Origin: Myotis daubentonii
Taxonomy: Eukaryota; Chordata; Mammalia; Chiroptera; Vespertilionidae
Length of the DNA stretch: 64,000 nt
Direction: 5' to 3'
Assembly: GCF_963259705.1 (NCBI RefSeq)
Contig: NC_081848.1
Coordinates: forward strand, 50,925,408 to 50,989,407
The notes beneath the pieces are model-generated. The model worked only from the letters and a program-made list of their open reading frames with translations. It did no database searches and had not been told where the DNA came from. A program made the position numbers and the translations under genes. Below are positions 23,025 through 34,700 of the stretch, piece by piece. The first letter of the stretch is position 1. The number at the start of each line of letters is the position of its first letter.

Positions 23025-24807
23025 TATGGTTCTTTATAAAGCTCCTTGTTTCCTCTCTTCTTTGCCATGGAAGCTGCTCAAACCTGGAACACAGGCATTA
23101 ATTTAGGGGGCCGGTCTTCCCTAAACTGCTGGCGGGACTTGCTCGTGTGGTGACGTGGGACTCTCTGGGGCTGCGCTGGGCACTCTGAGCGTAAATATTA
23201 CCCGGGGGTAATATTTGGAAAAAGTCACCCATGCTCCTGGGCCCGGCTTGGGGGTCTCCTTCTTGAAAACTCATGGCCCTTTTCTGCTCTAGATGCCGGA
23301 CGTAGCTGGTGAGGGTCCGTGTCACCTCAGCTGTTGGGAGCAGACTGGCTTAGCAGCTGCGGGCACCCACTTCCCCACACATCCGAGCCTCAGACCTGAC
23401 GGAGCGCTTTACTCGGGACCCGTGTGCCCACGTAGGTTCCTATAGAACAGAGGCTGCTCTCGGCAGTTTTACGCTGAGTCAGCTCAGCGATGGGTGAAAG
23501 GTCAGAAGGAAGGAGCAGACGCTGGTTTAAGGATGGCGGTGAGCATGGCAGGTGTGCTCATCCAGGCGAAGGGCCACCTGTGATCCTAAGACACCTGTCC
23601 TGCCCCCGAGGCTCAGTGACTCAGTGACTCAGGCTGCAAGCTCCGCTCACAGGGCCACTCTGAGGACAGCACCACGACAGGCGCTGGTCCGACTCTAGGC
23701 TGTCCTTAAAGGAAGGGCTTCGAGTCCCACCTGCCCTCAGACGCCTGGCCCCCAGCCTCCTCAGGGTGGGAGGCCTCCGTTGCCAGGCTGCCGGCAGCTG
23801 AGCTTCTGATGCTGGCGTGAAACTCATCTGTGAATCCACGGCCCGCGTACCTACTCCCCAAGGGGCATTTCTGGGGCCCTGGGCCTCTAGCCCAGCGGCA
23901 GATGCCTGAAGCTGCCTTCAGAGCGGCCTGGGGTCGTGACCGAGGTGAGGTCCTCTTACCCAGGTGAGATCCTCTGCCCCTCTCCGGAAAGAAGGATGTT
24001 AGGGACTGAAGTCAGGAGCTGGGTCGGGAAGTAACTCATTCCTTTAGTCATGTATCTGTTCGAGTGTTTGTCTCAGCATAGGCTAGGTCCTAGCGCCGTG
24101 GCAGTGAGCCGCACAAAGCCCCTGCCGCTCCCTGGATTGTGTACTGGACTTGATTTGTTTGGTTCATTTGTACCTGCACGCGCATGTTTACTCCACTGAC
24201 ACCGAGCATCTTCAGCGTGCTGGGAACACAGCAGGGCATGACACAGACGAAGGGCCTCACTCTCGTGGAGCAGAGAGTTTGCCTTTGATTTTTTATATAT
24301 TTTTTTATTATTTGATGTTGGGTTAAAGCAACGTTTTCCAAAAGGTGGCAATGGAATACTAGCTCCAAGAGGTGCTTTGTGAATAAAGGGCTCCACAGGC
24401 ACCAAGTTTGAAAAATGTTTTATACTGGTCGTGCCAGTCCTCCCTCACCTTAGAGATCCACAGGCTTATTAGCACGTTCAGGCCTCTGAGGAGCTCTCTG
24501 GTGAAGAAGTTCATGTCACTTCGTTCAGGTGGGCTCTCCCATGCCTACTTAAGGAGTGTTTTCGTTTGGGGGCGTTTTTGTTTTGCATATTACACTTTAC
24601 ATAAGTGTTTAGTAGAGTATTCGTTCTTCCTGAGACATTAGATTAAAGACTTGACATCAAAATAAGTAAAATAAGAGAATTAAATAGACTTGAGTATTGA
24701 TTAGATCTTGGGGTGGTAACTTTCTAAGCTTTAAAACCATAGACAGAAAAAATTACATAGGAAAAACATGACACAAATCTGACGATATCCACTTTGAAAA
24801 CTCAACA

Positions 24808-25256
24808 TCCTATATAATAAAAGGGTAATATGCAAATTGGCCCTAACAGTGGACTGACCAGGAATGACAGGTCACTATGACACGCACTGACCACCAGGGG
24901 GCAGACGCTCAATGCAGGAGTGGCCCCCTGGCAGTCAGTGAGCTTCCACGGGGGAGCACCGCTCAGCTAGAAGCCGGCTCATGGCTGGCCAGCACAGCGT
25001 AGGTGGTGGGAACCTCTCCCGCCTCCGCAGCAGCGCTAAGGATGTCACACTAATGGGGAGCAGGCCTAAGCCGTTAGTCAGACATCCCTTGAGGGCTCCA
25101 GGGCTGCCAGAGGGATGTCTGACTGCCAGCTTAGGCCCAATCCCCTGGGGCACAGGCCTAAGCTGACAGGTGGACATCCCCTGAGGGGTCCTGGAGTGCT
25201 AGAGGCTGAGGGACCCCCCCCCCAAGTGTACGAATTTTCATGCACCGAGCCTCTGG
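24808..25256 (+). mobile_element. HeliBat-type non-autonomous Helitron
   Basis: Starts TCCTATATAATAAAAGGGTA and ends TGCACCGAGCCTCTGG|T, fitting the Helitron 3' rule CTRR before a target T. The left flank is A, so it sits between A and T with no duplication. It is 449 bp long and contains two related gacatccc..gagggctcc blocks. HeliBat elements are known from vesper bats. Confidence 0.92.
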
Positions 25257-26589
25257 TATAACAACAAAAATGAAAATCTTTAATAGGCAGTCAGAAGGAG
25301 AAAGCATTCTGAGTTAGATGTGATGACAAAGAAGCACATTGCTACGGCACTTAACAAAGTTCATGCAAACCAGGCACCCGGCACAGTCGTCACTGATCAG
25401 TTAATATTTGCTGATTAAAAACCCCATGATAAATGGGCAATGGCCATGCAGAGACCACTCACACACAAGCAGGTTAAAAAGCTAATGCTAGAAAGAAAAA
25501 GGCATTTAAAAGAATGTGAACAAATTATGCTGTCCTCACAGAATTGGTAAAGAAAAAAGTAAAATAGATTGTAAAAGAAAAAAATGTATGGACTTAGTAA
25601 CTAGCATTGAGTACAAATCCATGGAGCAGTCTTTTCTGGAAAGCAACATGGCAACAATTACTAAGATCCATAAAAGGGCTCTGACCTCTCGGCCCAGGAA
25701 CCCTACCCCAGGGGACTGGTCCTAAAGGAATAACCCAGCCGAAGAAACAGACCTCCATGCAACCAGCATAGTAAGTAGCGCAAGTGGGCCAAGCAGAGTG
25801 GGTGGGCTGTTCTCCTTGGTTTCTGTGAACTCATTTGCGTTTCCCGCTTTTCCTTTAATCCCTGACATTAGTAAAGGAAGCAGCTGCTTCTCTTCCCGCC
25901 CCGGGCCAGCTGTGATTGACAGCGTTCCCTCGCTGCCAGGCACGGGGCCAAGCACTTCATGTGCAGCATCTCGTAAACACTCCCTCCTCCTGGCAACCTC
26001 CAGGCTGGTGCTGATATTGACGAAGTTCGCTGATGCCAGGGAGGTGAACTAGAGCAGGATCTTCAACTGTAAGGGAACAGAGCGTCCCGGGGGCCCCGGC
26101 CAGGAGCCAGGAGCCAGGTGCTGCTCCAGGGCAGCCTGGCTCACGGGAACAGCCTGGACTTTGACTTCAGCCCCTTGTGCTGACTCAGTGACATGGGGTT
26201 TTGTGAAGGCAGCAGTGGTGAGCAGCCTGATAGGGCATGCAGGGCAGCACGACTCCTCGTGCTGAGTTCCAGATCGCATTTCCCTGGTTTTGTGCAGCAG
26301 GCAATGTCCCGAGGGAGGCTTTCTGCAGGTGTTGTAATCAGCAGGGGCTGGGAGCACCCGACGGGGCATCAGGTGGGGGGACTAAATAGAGGTCCCAGCA
26401 CACACTGGAGACAGCATCCGCTTTTCTCTAGTTTACTGGTCTCCCAACCTCCCTTCAGACACCCAGCCTCAGCTCCAGAGCCCCATCCCTCCTGCCAGCT
26501 GCCAGCAGGAGTTTTAGTTTTGCGATGGCCTCAGCTCGATATGGTCTGGCCCCTGTAACTCGGACCAGCTCTCCTCCTGCTCTCTCACA

Positions 26590-27000
26590 TGTGTAGTCCC
26601 ACTGGACTCCTCTCTGTCTTAGAGCCTCTGTCCTGTCTGTTCCCTCTGCCAGGAACGCCCTTCCCAGCATCCATATGGCGGGTCCTGCCCATTAGTCAAA
26701 TCTTTGTTCCCATATCTCCCTCCCAGTGAAAGCTGCCTTTAACACGGCTCCCCGCACCCTGGGCTCCTGGCCCGCCTTTCCTGATGAGGCAGCTTTTCCA
26801 TAGCTCTGTCACCTCCGACCCATTATGTAATTCACTTATTGATTGTGTGTATTGTTTGTTTATTTTTCCCCCTTGCTAGAACGTAAGCTCCGTAAGGGCT
26901 GGGATTTTTGTTTCTTTGAGCCACTCATAACCCCGACAGGTGGCACAGTGCTTGGCACATAGGGGCCCCCAATGGATATTTGTAGGGTTAATAAAGGAAT
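26590..27000 (+). mobile_element. L2 LINE 3' end
   Basis: Classic L2 3' text in order: ctctgccaggaacgcccttc, tcccagtgaaagctgccttt, tagaacgtaagctccgtaag, gcacagtgcttggcacatag and a final aatggatatttgt. The LINE is ancient and non-coding here. Confidence 0.85.
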
Positions 27001-29666
27001 GGCAGGCCTGCCGCCTGGCCTGGACCTCAGACTGGGCACCTACAGCGGGAGGTCTTGTTGGCGCTGGTTCACAGCTCGGGAGGAAGGGTCTGGAGATAAT
27101 CGTGACATTGCCTGCCTGCCACCTCCGCAGAGTGTCTTTGATTGATTGGGAGAAGGGGGCTTTGATTTTGCTTCTATTTCACCTTCTAAGGGGCATGAGC
27201 TTGTTTCCTAATCTGTAAAATGGGGAAATAGCGATACACAGGAGAACATGCCTCCCTGGGCTCGGGGAGAGTGGCAGGGTCCTGGAGTTGGGTAGAAACA
27301 GGAACAATTTCACCAGCAGAACCGGGACAAGGGCCCTCACCCTGACTCTGCAGCTGGGCCCCGGGACCCGGCTGGGAGTGATGTGCGCAGACAGATGTTC
27401 CCCGGGACAGCGCCCGGCTCTGCCTCTGCAGTCTCTCTTTCACCAGGAGCAGGCGTCCGGCCAGAGCACTGAGCGGAGACGGAGGTGCTCGGCTCTGAGC
27501 AGGCCTGCTTCCTCGGGGAGGCCCAGGGCAGCTGGCCCAGGAGCTGCTGGGTTGTTCTCAGCCTCCACCCCACCTGCCTCCTTCCCTAGCAGCCCCCAGC
27601 CCTACAGTAGCCCTGGATTCTCCCTGTGACTGTGACAAAGAGCAGCCAGGCCTGGGGCAGGCGGCACAGGGGAGCAGACCCCAGTCCCCGGTCCCTCACC
27701 TGGGGCTACTCCATGTCCCAGCAGTGGTCCTGGCTGAGTTACTCTCTGGACTGGGCGTTCTTCCACTCACGCGATGAAGGTGACAATCCTGTCCTTTCAG
27801 GTTGCCAGGATGGGGGGTGATGGACGTAGAGCGTTGACAGGCACATGGGCACCAGGTGATGACTCGCGTTGCTGTGTCATTGCCGTTAGGTGACCTCTGT
27901 CCCAGCCCCAGTGCCCCGGAACCGGCACTCCTGCTGTGTGCGTGTGGACAGGGCCCCAGGAGTGAAGAGAGGGGTCTGGAAGTAAGGCTTGAGGAGCGGC
28001 ACTGAACCCCAGAGACCCGCTGGGGACCAGGCTGGGGGAGGGGCAGAAGGAGGGGAAGGGTGTGTCCCCCTTTGGGGCCTTTTGCCTGGGCAAGGCGGTG
28101 CTCTGCTCGGAGGAGGCACCAGCTTCTTGTCCACAGTCTCCGCCTCCCAGCGCCCACCCCCAACCCTCCACTGGCATCCGGGCTCTGCTATGAGAGAGGC
28201 TGTCCGTGTCCCCATCCGTCCAGCAGCCCAGGAAGCCACTATGAGCCCTCACCCTGTTGGACCTTCAGCCGTGCTGGCAAAGTCAAAGCACCCTGAGAGG
28301 AGGAAGGAGAGAAGCAGATACATGGGCTGCTCCGCGCAGGGTTGGCTGGGGCCATGGGTCTGGTGCCTCCGCAGCCCGGCCAGGGTGCCTCTGCCTGCCG
28401 CCGCCCACCCCGCCAGGCTGCTCTCCACCCCTCACTCTCCTCCTCTCCAGCTGCATGTTCTCAGCCTGGAGGTCCCCTTGCTGGTCTCTCTCCTCCTCAG
28501 GGGTCTGCAGCCCAACTTCGCATCTTTCTATGATGCAAACCTGACCCGGTCAGTCCCATCTTCCGGGTCTGCAGTGGCTGCCCTTAGAGTCCCAGGCTCC
28601 TCACCCTGCCATTCAAGGCCTGCTTTGGTTGATGGCAGTGCCATTGTTTCCCACTGGCTTCTCTGGCAGCCTCCCCACCCCCCCCCCCGCCAAGAAGGCA
28701 GTGCTTCCCATGTAGTAGCTTTGCTCACGGAAGCCTGCCCCTGCAGCACCCCTCTCCCTCTGTGTGTGCCGAGCCCTCCCAGCCCCCTGCCTCGAGGAAA
28801 GGGTGCCTCCCACACAGGCCCCACTGCATGGAAGCCAGGTCTCCCTGCACTCCCACCTTGTATCGGCTCCACGCTTAGATGGTCTACTGACAGTGTGAGC
28901 ACAGAGCGTTGTGAACATGCCTCTCTCCCCTGTGAAACAGGAAGAGAGCCTGGAAGGCAGAGGCCATGGCTGCTTTATCTCCAGCTCTCCGCCGTGGGCC
29001 TGGCTCTAAAAGTATCTGTACCTGCAGCTCACAGGCACACGTGCCTGCACTCGGATGTAAGCCAGGCACAGCGTTGGGTCTCTGCTGCAGTAATTCTGTG
29101 TCACAAGCCTCCACACTCCCAGTGCCTGTAGCATCTCTTTCTCTTGCCCGAGGGCCTGGGGGCTGGGTGGGTGGGCCTGGGGGGGGGGGGAGGGGCTGGC
29201 TGCATGGCTCTGCTTCAGGCTGCAGGTCTAGGGGTGGCCTGGAATTGGCCAGGCTCCAGGCCACAGGTTGGCTCCAGGTCCGTGTCGTGTGCCCGCAATT
29301 GGGAACCAAGGCGTACGGGCCAGTGGTTACCTGGAACAAGCTCTTCTTATGGCAGATGAGCAGGAGTGAGGTGTAAGCAGGCAGTATTTAAAACACAAGG
29401 CTACTTAAAGCCACCAGTCACATTGCACCGCCTAACTTCCACTGGCCAAAGCAAGCCTCCTGGTCAACCGGGCAGGGAGGCCCACCACCTACTCTAGTGA
29501 GACACACTGCAAGGTCACAAGACAAAGCACAGCTCTGTTGCAGGGAGGGAGGGAAGAACCAGGCACACATTAGCCCTGCCAGCAGCCTGCCCAGCCTCTG
29601 CAGGGGGAGCAGGTGCCTGCAGGGCTGTCCGTGCCTCTGTCTCTCTAGACCCTCTTCTCTCCGCAG

Positions 29667-29853
29667 ATGAGCCAACCTCCCCCAAGAAGCCCAAGAGTGT
29701 CCCGGAGCTGGAGCCTGGTGATGTGGAAGGCGAAGCCACCTGTCCCCTGCCCTCTGAGTGGACCTCCGTGAGGATCAGCCCCGGGGAGGGCGCCACTGGG
29801 CAGGACGTGCTGGCTGTGCGTGTCCTGGTCACCAGCGACGACGACGACAGCAG
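29667..29853 (+). CDS. MICAL2: MICAL2-MICALCL read-through exon 1
   Basis: A 187-nt exon, phase 1 to 2, with acceptor tctccgcag and donor gtattc. After joining to the short form at 19179 it reads [17 protein letters not shown] and continues to [18 protein letters not shown] and [12 protein letters not shown]. The run of aspartates followed by serines is a good acidic, CK2-type context. Its phase fits only the donor at 19180, not the long-form stop, so it belongs to transcripts that bypass the MICAL2 poly(A) site. It lies 6.6 kb beyond that site. Confidence 0.85.
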
Positions 29854-29934
29854 GTATTCTCAGGCGGCTGCAGGATGAGGGCAGGACGGGTCGGGAGGGG
29901 GACCGTATTCAGAAGCTGGTCTCCTCTCTGTTTA

Positions 29935-30060
29935 CATGCAGCATGACCTCTCTGTGCCTGCATGTTTTCATCTGTAAAATGGGGACAATCATAGCACCTG
30001 TCTCACAGGGAGTTGTCAGATCAAAGAATTAATAGGTAAATTACGTAGAACAGCTCAAGC
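29935..30060 (+). mobile_element. MIR SINE
   Basis: gcatgttttcatctgtaaaa, tggggacaatcatagcacct and ctcacagggagttgtcagat form the 3' half of a MIR element just after the exon ending at 29853. Confidence 0.75.
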
Positions 30061-30734
30061 TAGCTTAAGTGACAAAGGCAACTACGTTGGTTCATCTGCT
30101 GGAGCAGGCACGGTTGGAGCCAGGGACTCCAAGAGCTGCTCTGCACATTGGATTACAGCATCCACAGAGAGGCCATCTCCCCGGGTGGGCCTCCTGGCTA
30201 GGCAGGCCTCCAGGGGGCACCACCCACGTCACTGGTGAACAGGACTGGGAGGCCATGACCGGTGGGCTTGTGCAGTCTGGTGGGTAGACAGTCTACCAAA
30301 GCCCGCAGATGGACGAGGCGCAGTGCCCCAATGAGAAGAAGCCACTGGGTGTCTCTATAGACAGTAAATGCATATATTTACTAACATGTCCCTGCCCAAG
30401 GGGTTGCACTTTCTCACCCTGGGACCTGCCTGGGCTGTCCTCCATCTGAGGACACCTGCTTCCCCTCCTCTGCCATGTGACTTCCTGCTGGTCCTGTAAG
30501 ACCCAGGTTCAATACTGCCACTCCCCACCCCAGGCAGTCTTTCCCATCCCCCACCCATTCCCAGGGGAGCAAGCAGTTCAAGTCTGAAGGTTTAGGACAA
30601 ACTCATTTTGCCCAGAGAGCTTAGCAGCCATGCCCAGGATGGGTGAGGGTGAGGGGACCAGCCTCCAAGCCAGTACTTCATTGCACGTTGGCTGGGCTAA
30701 TGCTCCTGCTGGGACCCACACCTGTGCCTGTGTT

Positions 30735-31130
30735 CACTGCTAAGGCTGCCATGGAGCAGCATAGCCTGCGTAGCTCAAATGACCGAGATTTACTCTCTCC
30801 GTCCCAGAGGTTGGGGGTCTGAGGTCCAGGTGTTGGCAGGGTTGCTCCTTCTGAGGGTGTGGGAAGGATCCAGGCTCCTCTTCTTAGTTTATATGGGGAT
30901 GATGATCTTGCCCTTGGGACATTTTCCTACTGTGCCTGTCTGGGTCCTAATGTCCTCCTCTTGTAAAGGACACCAGTCCCATTGAACTAAGAACCAGCCT
31001 AATGGCCTCATTTTAACTTAACTACCTGTTTAAAGACCCTTCCTCTAAATGCAGTCGTGTTCTGAGGTGCTAGGGGTTAGGACGTAATATGAATTTTGGG
31101 GAGCACAGTTTAGCCCATAACAAAGTCTGA
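30735..31130 (+). mobile_element. Ancient interspersed repeat ending in TTTAGCCCATAACA
   Basis: It begins gctaaggctgccatggagca and proceeds through tggcagggttgctccttctg, tgtaaaggacaccagtccca and tgaattttggggagcacagt. The same family starts at the right edge of the window (about 63790). I recognise the pattern as a common mammalian repeat but cannot name its family with certainty. Confidence 0.6.
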
Positions 31131-31219
31131 GGCTGGAGGCAGTGGTGGGCAGGACGCAGTGTGGGTTTGGGGGTGACTGGCAGGGCTCCCGATCACCCGC
31201 TCTCTCTCCCCTCCCCCAG

Positions 31220-31407
31220 CTCTGATGCGGAGTTGAACTGCAGCAGCCGCAGCAGCGAGGCCTCCAGCACGGAGCCCTGTGAGGAGAGACCCCAGCAGCC
31301 GGACCGCCCACCCCTGCGGGAGCCCCTCAGCCGCCACAGCTCCCTGAGGGAGCCCCTGAGCAGGGCGGCCTCTGCACAGGGCCCCCAGGAGCCCAGAGCT
31401 CTGCACG
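31220..31407 (+). CDS. MICAL2: MICAL2-MICALCL read-through exon 2 (Ser-rich)
   Basis: A 188-nt exon, phase 2 to 1, with a long pyrimidine-rich acceptor (ctctcccctcccccag) and donor gtgagc. It reads [20 protein letters not shown] and ends GPQEPRALH. An internal repeat is visible: LREPLSR occurs twice ([10 protein letters not shown] and [10 protein letters not shown]). The sequence is disordered and rich in Ser, Arg, Pro and Glu. Confidence 0.83.
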
Positions 31408-32584
31408 GTGAGCAGAGAGCCTGCCTGCCCGAGACAGGCTTGCTGGGTCCCGGGATAGGGGGAAGGAGCAGAGAGCCCCACGGCCAGTTTCACCTGCGGA
31501 GGACCCTGTGACAGGAGATGCGACCCGCGGGCTCAGAGGCAGTGGGGCTGGGACTTGAGGGGCCTGGGTGCACGTACGGGTCACCCAGGCCCACCTCCTT
31601 CGTCGTGGGAATCTCAATAGAGATTGTCAGGGTTGCTCCTTCTGAGGGTGTCACAGGCAGGTAGAGATGGGAGGCCCCGGGCCCTCCTGCCTGGAGTAGT
31701 CTCCTTCTGCCTCCTGTGCCTCTCCTCAGGGGCCCCGCCGAGGAAGAGAGGTGGCCCCGCTGCTGTTGGACCCCATGCAGCCCCAGGTAGCACGGCCTCC
31801 CTCGGCTACTTGGGGGCAGCACAGGGCCAGGGCCATGCTGGGGCTTGTGGCACGTAGCAAAACAGCCTGCATAAGAATAGAGGCACTTCCACCGAGTGCC
31901 TGGAAGGCAGGGGTTCCCCATACACGGCCCCACTCACCCTCAGATGGCCCTGGAGGTGATATGAAGCCCAGTGAACAGGTGAGCCGATGGCCTGACTGCC
32001 TCCTGGACTCCTAGCTAGTGAGCGGTGCAGCCGAACGTTGGGCGCCTCTACACCCTAAGAAGAAGGTGCCCTTAGACGCCCAGCTTGTTGCAGTAAAGGT
32101 GGCCTGGAATGAGTGGTTTGATTCCGCCAACAGCAAAGGGAGTCCTCTGGGTGGAAAGAACAGGCGAATAGAAACTTGCCACCTGCGGGACCAATGGTCT
32201 TGGCGGCCCTGGGAGAGCAGGAGCTCTATTTGCCTTGCCCTGCTCTCTGGTGGCTGCAAGCGGAATTGCACCGGAACCTAGAAATACTCTCCTAGGGGAT
32301 GGTTTCCCGGGAACCACCATGAAAGTGATGGATCAGAAAGACCAAGGCCGAGGCCACAATCCTGGAAACTCTGAGGTTTCCCTCCCATGTGAGCTTGTTT
32401 CTAAAAAAGACACATGTGCTAAGAACCAGTTGTGGCGCTGTCCAGAAAGGGTTAGCCCCTGCTGAGCAACAAGTGCTGCGCTCTGCCCAGCTGGGTGCAG
32501 CCTGCCTCTGTCTGGTTACTGCCTGGCCTAGGTCGGCCCCTGGTCCCCCTGGGCTCCAGCCTCCTCATCAATAAATACAAAACC

Positions 32585-32812
32585 TGCCCTAGCTGGTTTT
32601 GCTCAGTGGGTAGAGCATCGGCCTGCGGACTGAAAGGTCCCGGGTTCGATTCCGGCCAAGGGTACATGCCCGGGTTGCGGGCTCAATCCCCAGTAGGGAG
32701 CATGCAGGAGGCAGCCAATCCATGATGACCTCTCATCACTGATTTTTCTATCTCTCTCTCCCTTTCCCTTCCTCTCTGAAATCAACTAAAAAATATATAT
32801 TAAGAAAAAATT
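32585..32812 (+). mobile_element. VES-type SINE
   Basis: Plus-strand VES with a well-kept tRNA-like head: gctcagtgggtagagcatcg, then gcctgcggactgaaaggtcc and the B box cgggttcgattccggccaag. A (CT)n block and AT-rich tail follow. It belongs to the cggactgaa.ggtccc subgroup, like those at 55302 and 62008. Confidence 0.93.
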
Positions 32813-33744
32813 TACATGGACATGGGAACTACAAGAATTTCCCTCTTCCTTAAAAAAAAAAAAAAAAATGAAGCCTGCTTGCTTCTCCCTCTTTCCCTCC
32901 AGTTCTCTCTCTCCTCAGTTACCAGGGGATTTTAGGCAACTTACCGGAAAGATGTGACACAAGATTGTCTGTTTATATACACGCGAGATAAAGCCGCAAG
33001 ATCAGGGTTAACAGAACCAGATGAGGGGGTCAAGACCCCAGAGAGGAAGGTCATGGTCCTAAACAATTGCTCTCGTGGAATCATAAATTTGATTCTGAAT
33101 TTCCTGGCTGCCTGAGTTAAGAAGGAAATAGATAATTTTTATTCTCATTGTTCATGAGGGAAAAAAATATATTGGTTTGCAGCAGCAGCGGGTCTCAGAG
33201 CAGATCCCACTTTCTCTAATGCTTCACCCTTCAGACATTGTCCAGCTCATGTCAAATAGATGCTACCGGGAGATGCATTACGTCATGCCTGGAGCAATGG
33301 CTCTGCAAAACATGCAGCCACAGTTTTCCCGAGGCTGTTTCCCTCCGCCCCCCTGGCTGGCAGGCGAGGGCAGGGCTCGCAGGAGCGGTTCTCCCAGGGG
33401 AGAGAAAACAAGGTAGTGTGGCTGAAGCATTTTGTTTCTGACAGTCCAGTTTAATTCCAGGATAAAGTGTAGAATAGACAGAGACGTGGCTAGACTGCAT
33501 GACTTGCGAGCAATCTTCTGTCGATTTCGTCTTGATCCATCCTGGTTTTGATCGTTGCTGGGCAAACCACATTGGCATGTGATTTGTGTTGCTGGTTGTG
33601 GTGAGCCCATTGCGTTTCCAGATATTGCAGCGTTGACATCGTGTGGTGGGTGTTGAGGGAGCTTTATTAATCCCACTCTCACCTGGATATATGGCTCGGA
33701 GGTGAGCCAGGGAAACGCTGGACAAGACCAGGCGGAGCTTTAAA

Positions 33745-34195
33745 AAGAACCCCGGGGTGTACGCCACGCTGCTCATGGCGGCATTATTCACAGTCACCAA
33801 AAGGGAGACGCGGGCCCACTGCCCATCCGCAGGTGAATGGAGAAACCAAGTGTGCTATAGCCACACCATGAAATGTCACTCAGCCTGAGTGCCATGCGAC
33901 AACATGAGGGAATATTGAAGTCATTACACTCAGTGAAATAAGCCAGACACAGAAAGACAGGCATTGCATGAGTTATACTTCTATCAGGTGCCAAGACAAG
34001 TCAAATTCATAGACAGAAAGGAGAATGGTGCCTGCCAGGGGCCGGGAAGCGGCTGGGTGGGGAACTGTTGTTTTTAATGGTAAAAGGCTGCAGTTTGGGA
34101 CGAGGAACAAGTTCTGGAGGTGGGTGGTGGCAATGGCGGCACAACAGTATGCATGTCCCTAACGCCACTGAACTCTACCCTTAAAAATGACAAAA
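33745..34195 (+). mobile_element. L1 3' end (L1MA-like)
   Basis: In order: gcggcattattcacagtcac, ggtgaatggagaaaccaagt, cagtgaaataagccagacac, agaatggtgcctgccagggg, gccactgaactctaccctta. This is the end of L1 ORF2 and the 3' UTR. The reading frame is broken. Confidence 0.85.
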
Positions 34196-34479
34196 CCGAC
34201 AGACAATGTATCCAGATTATTGTCATTGTTCATCTACAAACGCAAAACATAATCACTTTAAAGTACCTTTTCAGGGTATGGAGGGTAACTATTCTATAAT
34301 AGCTTGATGATCCTGATGATTTTTTAAAAAGATAAAGCTGGATCTTCCATGTTACTGTCGCAAAATTAAGTATTTAAAAGAGGAAAAGTATTAAAATATG
34401 AAGGATAAAAAGTGAAAAACACGGTTGTTTTATGTGGTAGACACTTTACCACTCATCGGGACGCCCTCAGCTCCCCAGG

Positions 34480-34700
34480 GAACCTGCTGCCTCCTCAGGG
34501 TTCTGGCCTGGAGCACACGCCAGAGGCCACAGAAAACGCTCAGTGCCATTCCCCTAAAACACCTGGTGTCATCGTTCTCACAAACCTGGTTTCAAAGGCA
34601 CCTTTCTGGCCTCCCACCTCCAGAGGCTGAGGTTCAGTGGGTCTAGAGTGGGGCCCAGTGTCTGCGTTTTATGTCAGCGCCCCAGATGCTCCCATGTGGG
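34480..34700. mobile_element. MER5-like hAT fragment
   Basis: The stretch ggttctggcctggagcacac ... ctgaggttcagtgggtctag ... ggggcccagtgtctgcgttt resembles the MER5 group in composition and order. Edges are uncertain. Confidence 0.4.

Larger units (their letters stand above)
19455..23045 (+). other. MICAL2: MICAL2 3' UTR (shared by two terminal forms)
   Basis: The stretch from the long-form stop to the poly(A) signal is free of recognisable coding exons apart from the 13-residue alternative end at 21781. The part after 21822 serves both terminal forms. It holds a T-run at about 19671-19695, and AU-rich TTATTTATGG just before the poly(A) signal that may bind ARE factors. The interval 19180-21780 becomes an intron when the donor at 19180 is used. 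Confidence 0.7.
23046..29666 (+). other. Intergenic-like intron between MICAL2 poly(A) site and read-through exons
   Basis: 6.6 kb with no convincing exon. It contains the Helitron at 24808 and the L2 at 26590; the rest is unremarkable GC-rich sequence. The long open frame at 27989-29131 lacks splice and family support. This stretch is intron only in transcripts that bypass the poly(A) site at 23019. Confidence 0.75.

Noticed and set aside
27989..29131. 380-codon open frame on the plus strand in the read-through intron
   Set aside because: The composition is GC-rich and low-complexity, there is no recognisable domain, and it is not needed by the phase chain. It is most likely a chance frame.
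31944..31978. 35-bp exon-like block (ccctcag ... cag|gtgagc)
   Set aside because: The splice signals look good, but it is phase 1 to 0 and would throw the next recognised exon (36103, phase 1) out of frame.
32600..32665. tRNA-like sequence (gctcagtgggtagagc...ggttcgattcc)
   Set aside because: It is the tRNA-derived head of a VES SINE with a CT-rich block and A-rich tail, not a tRNA gene; the same applies to the copies at 55302 and 62008.
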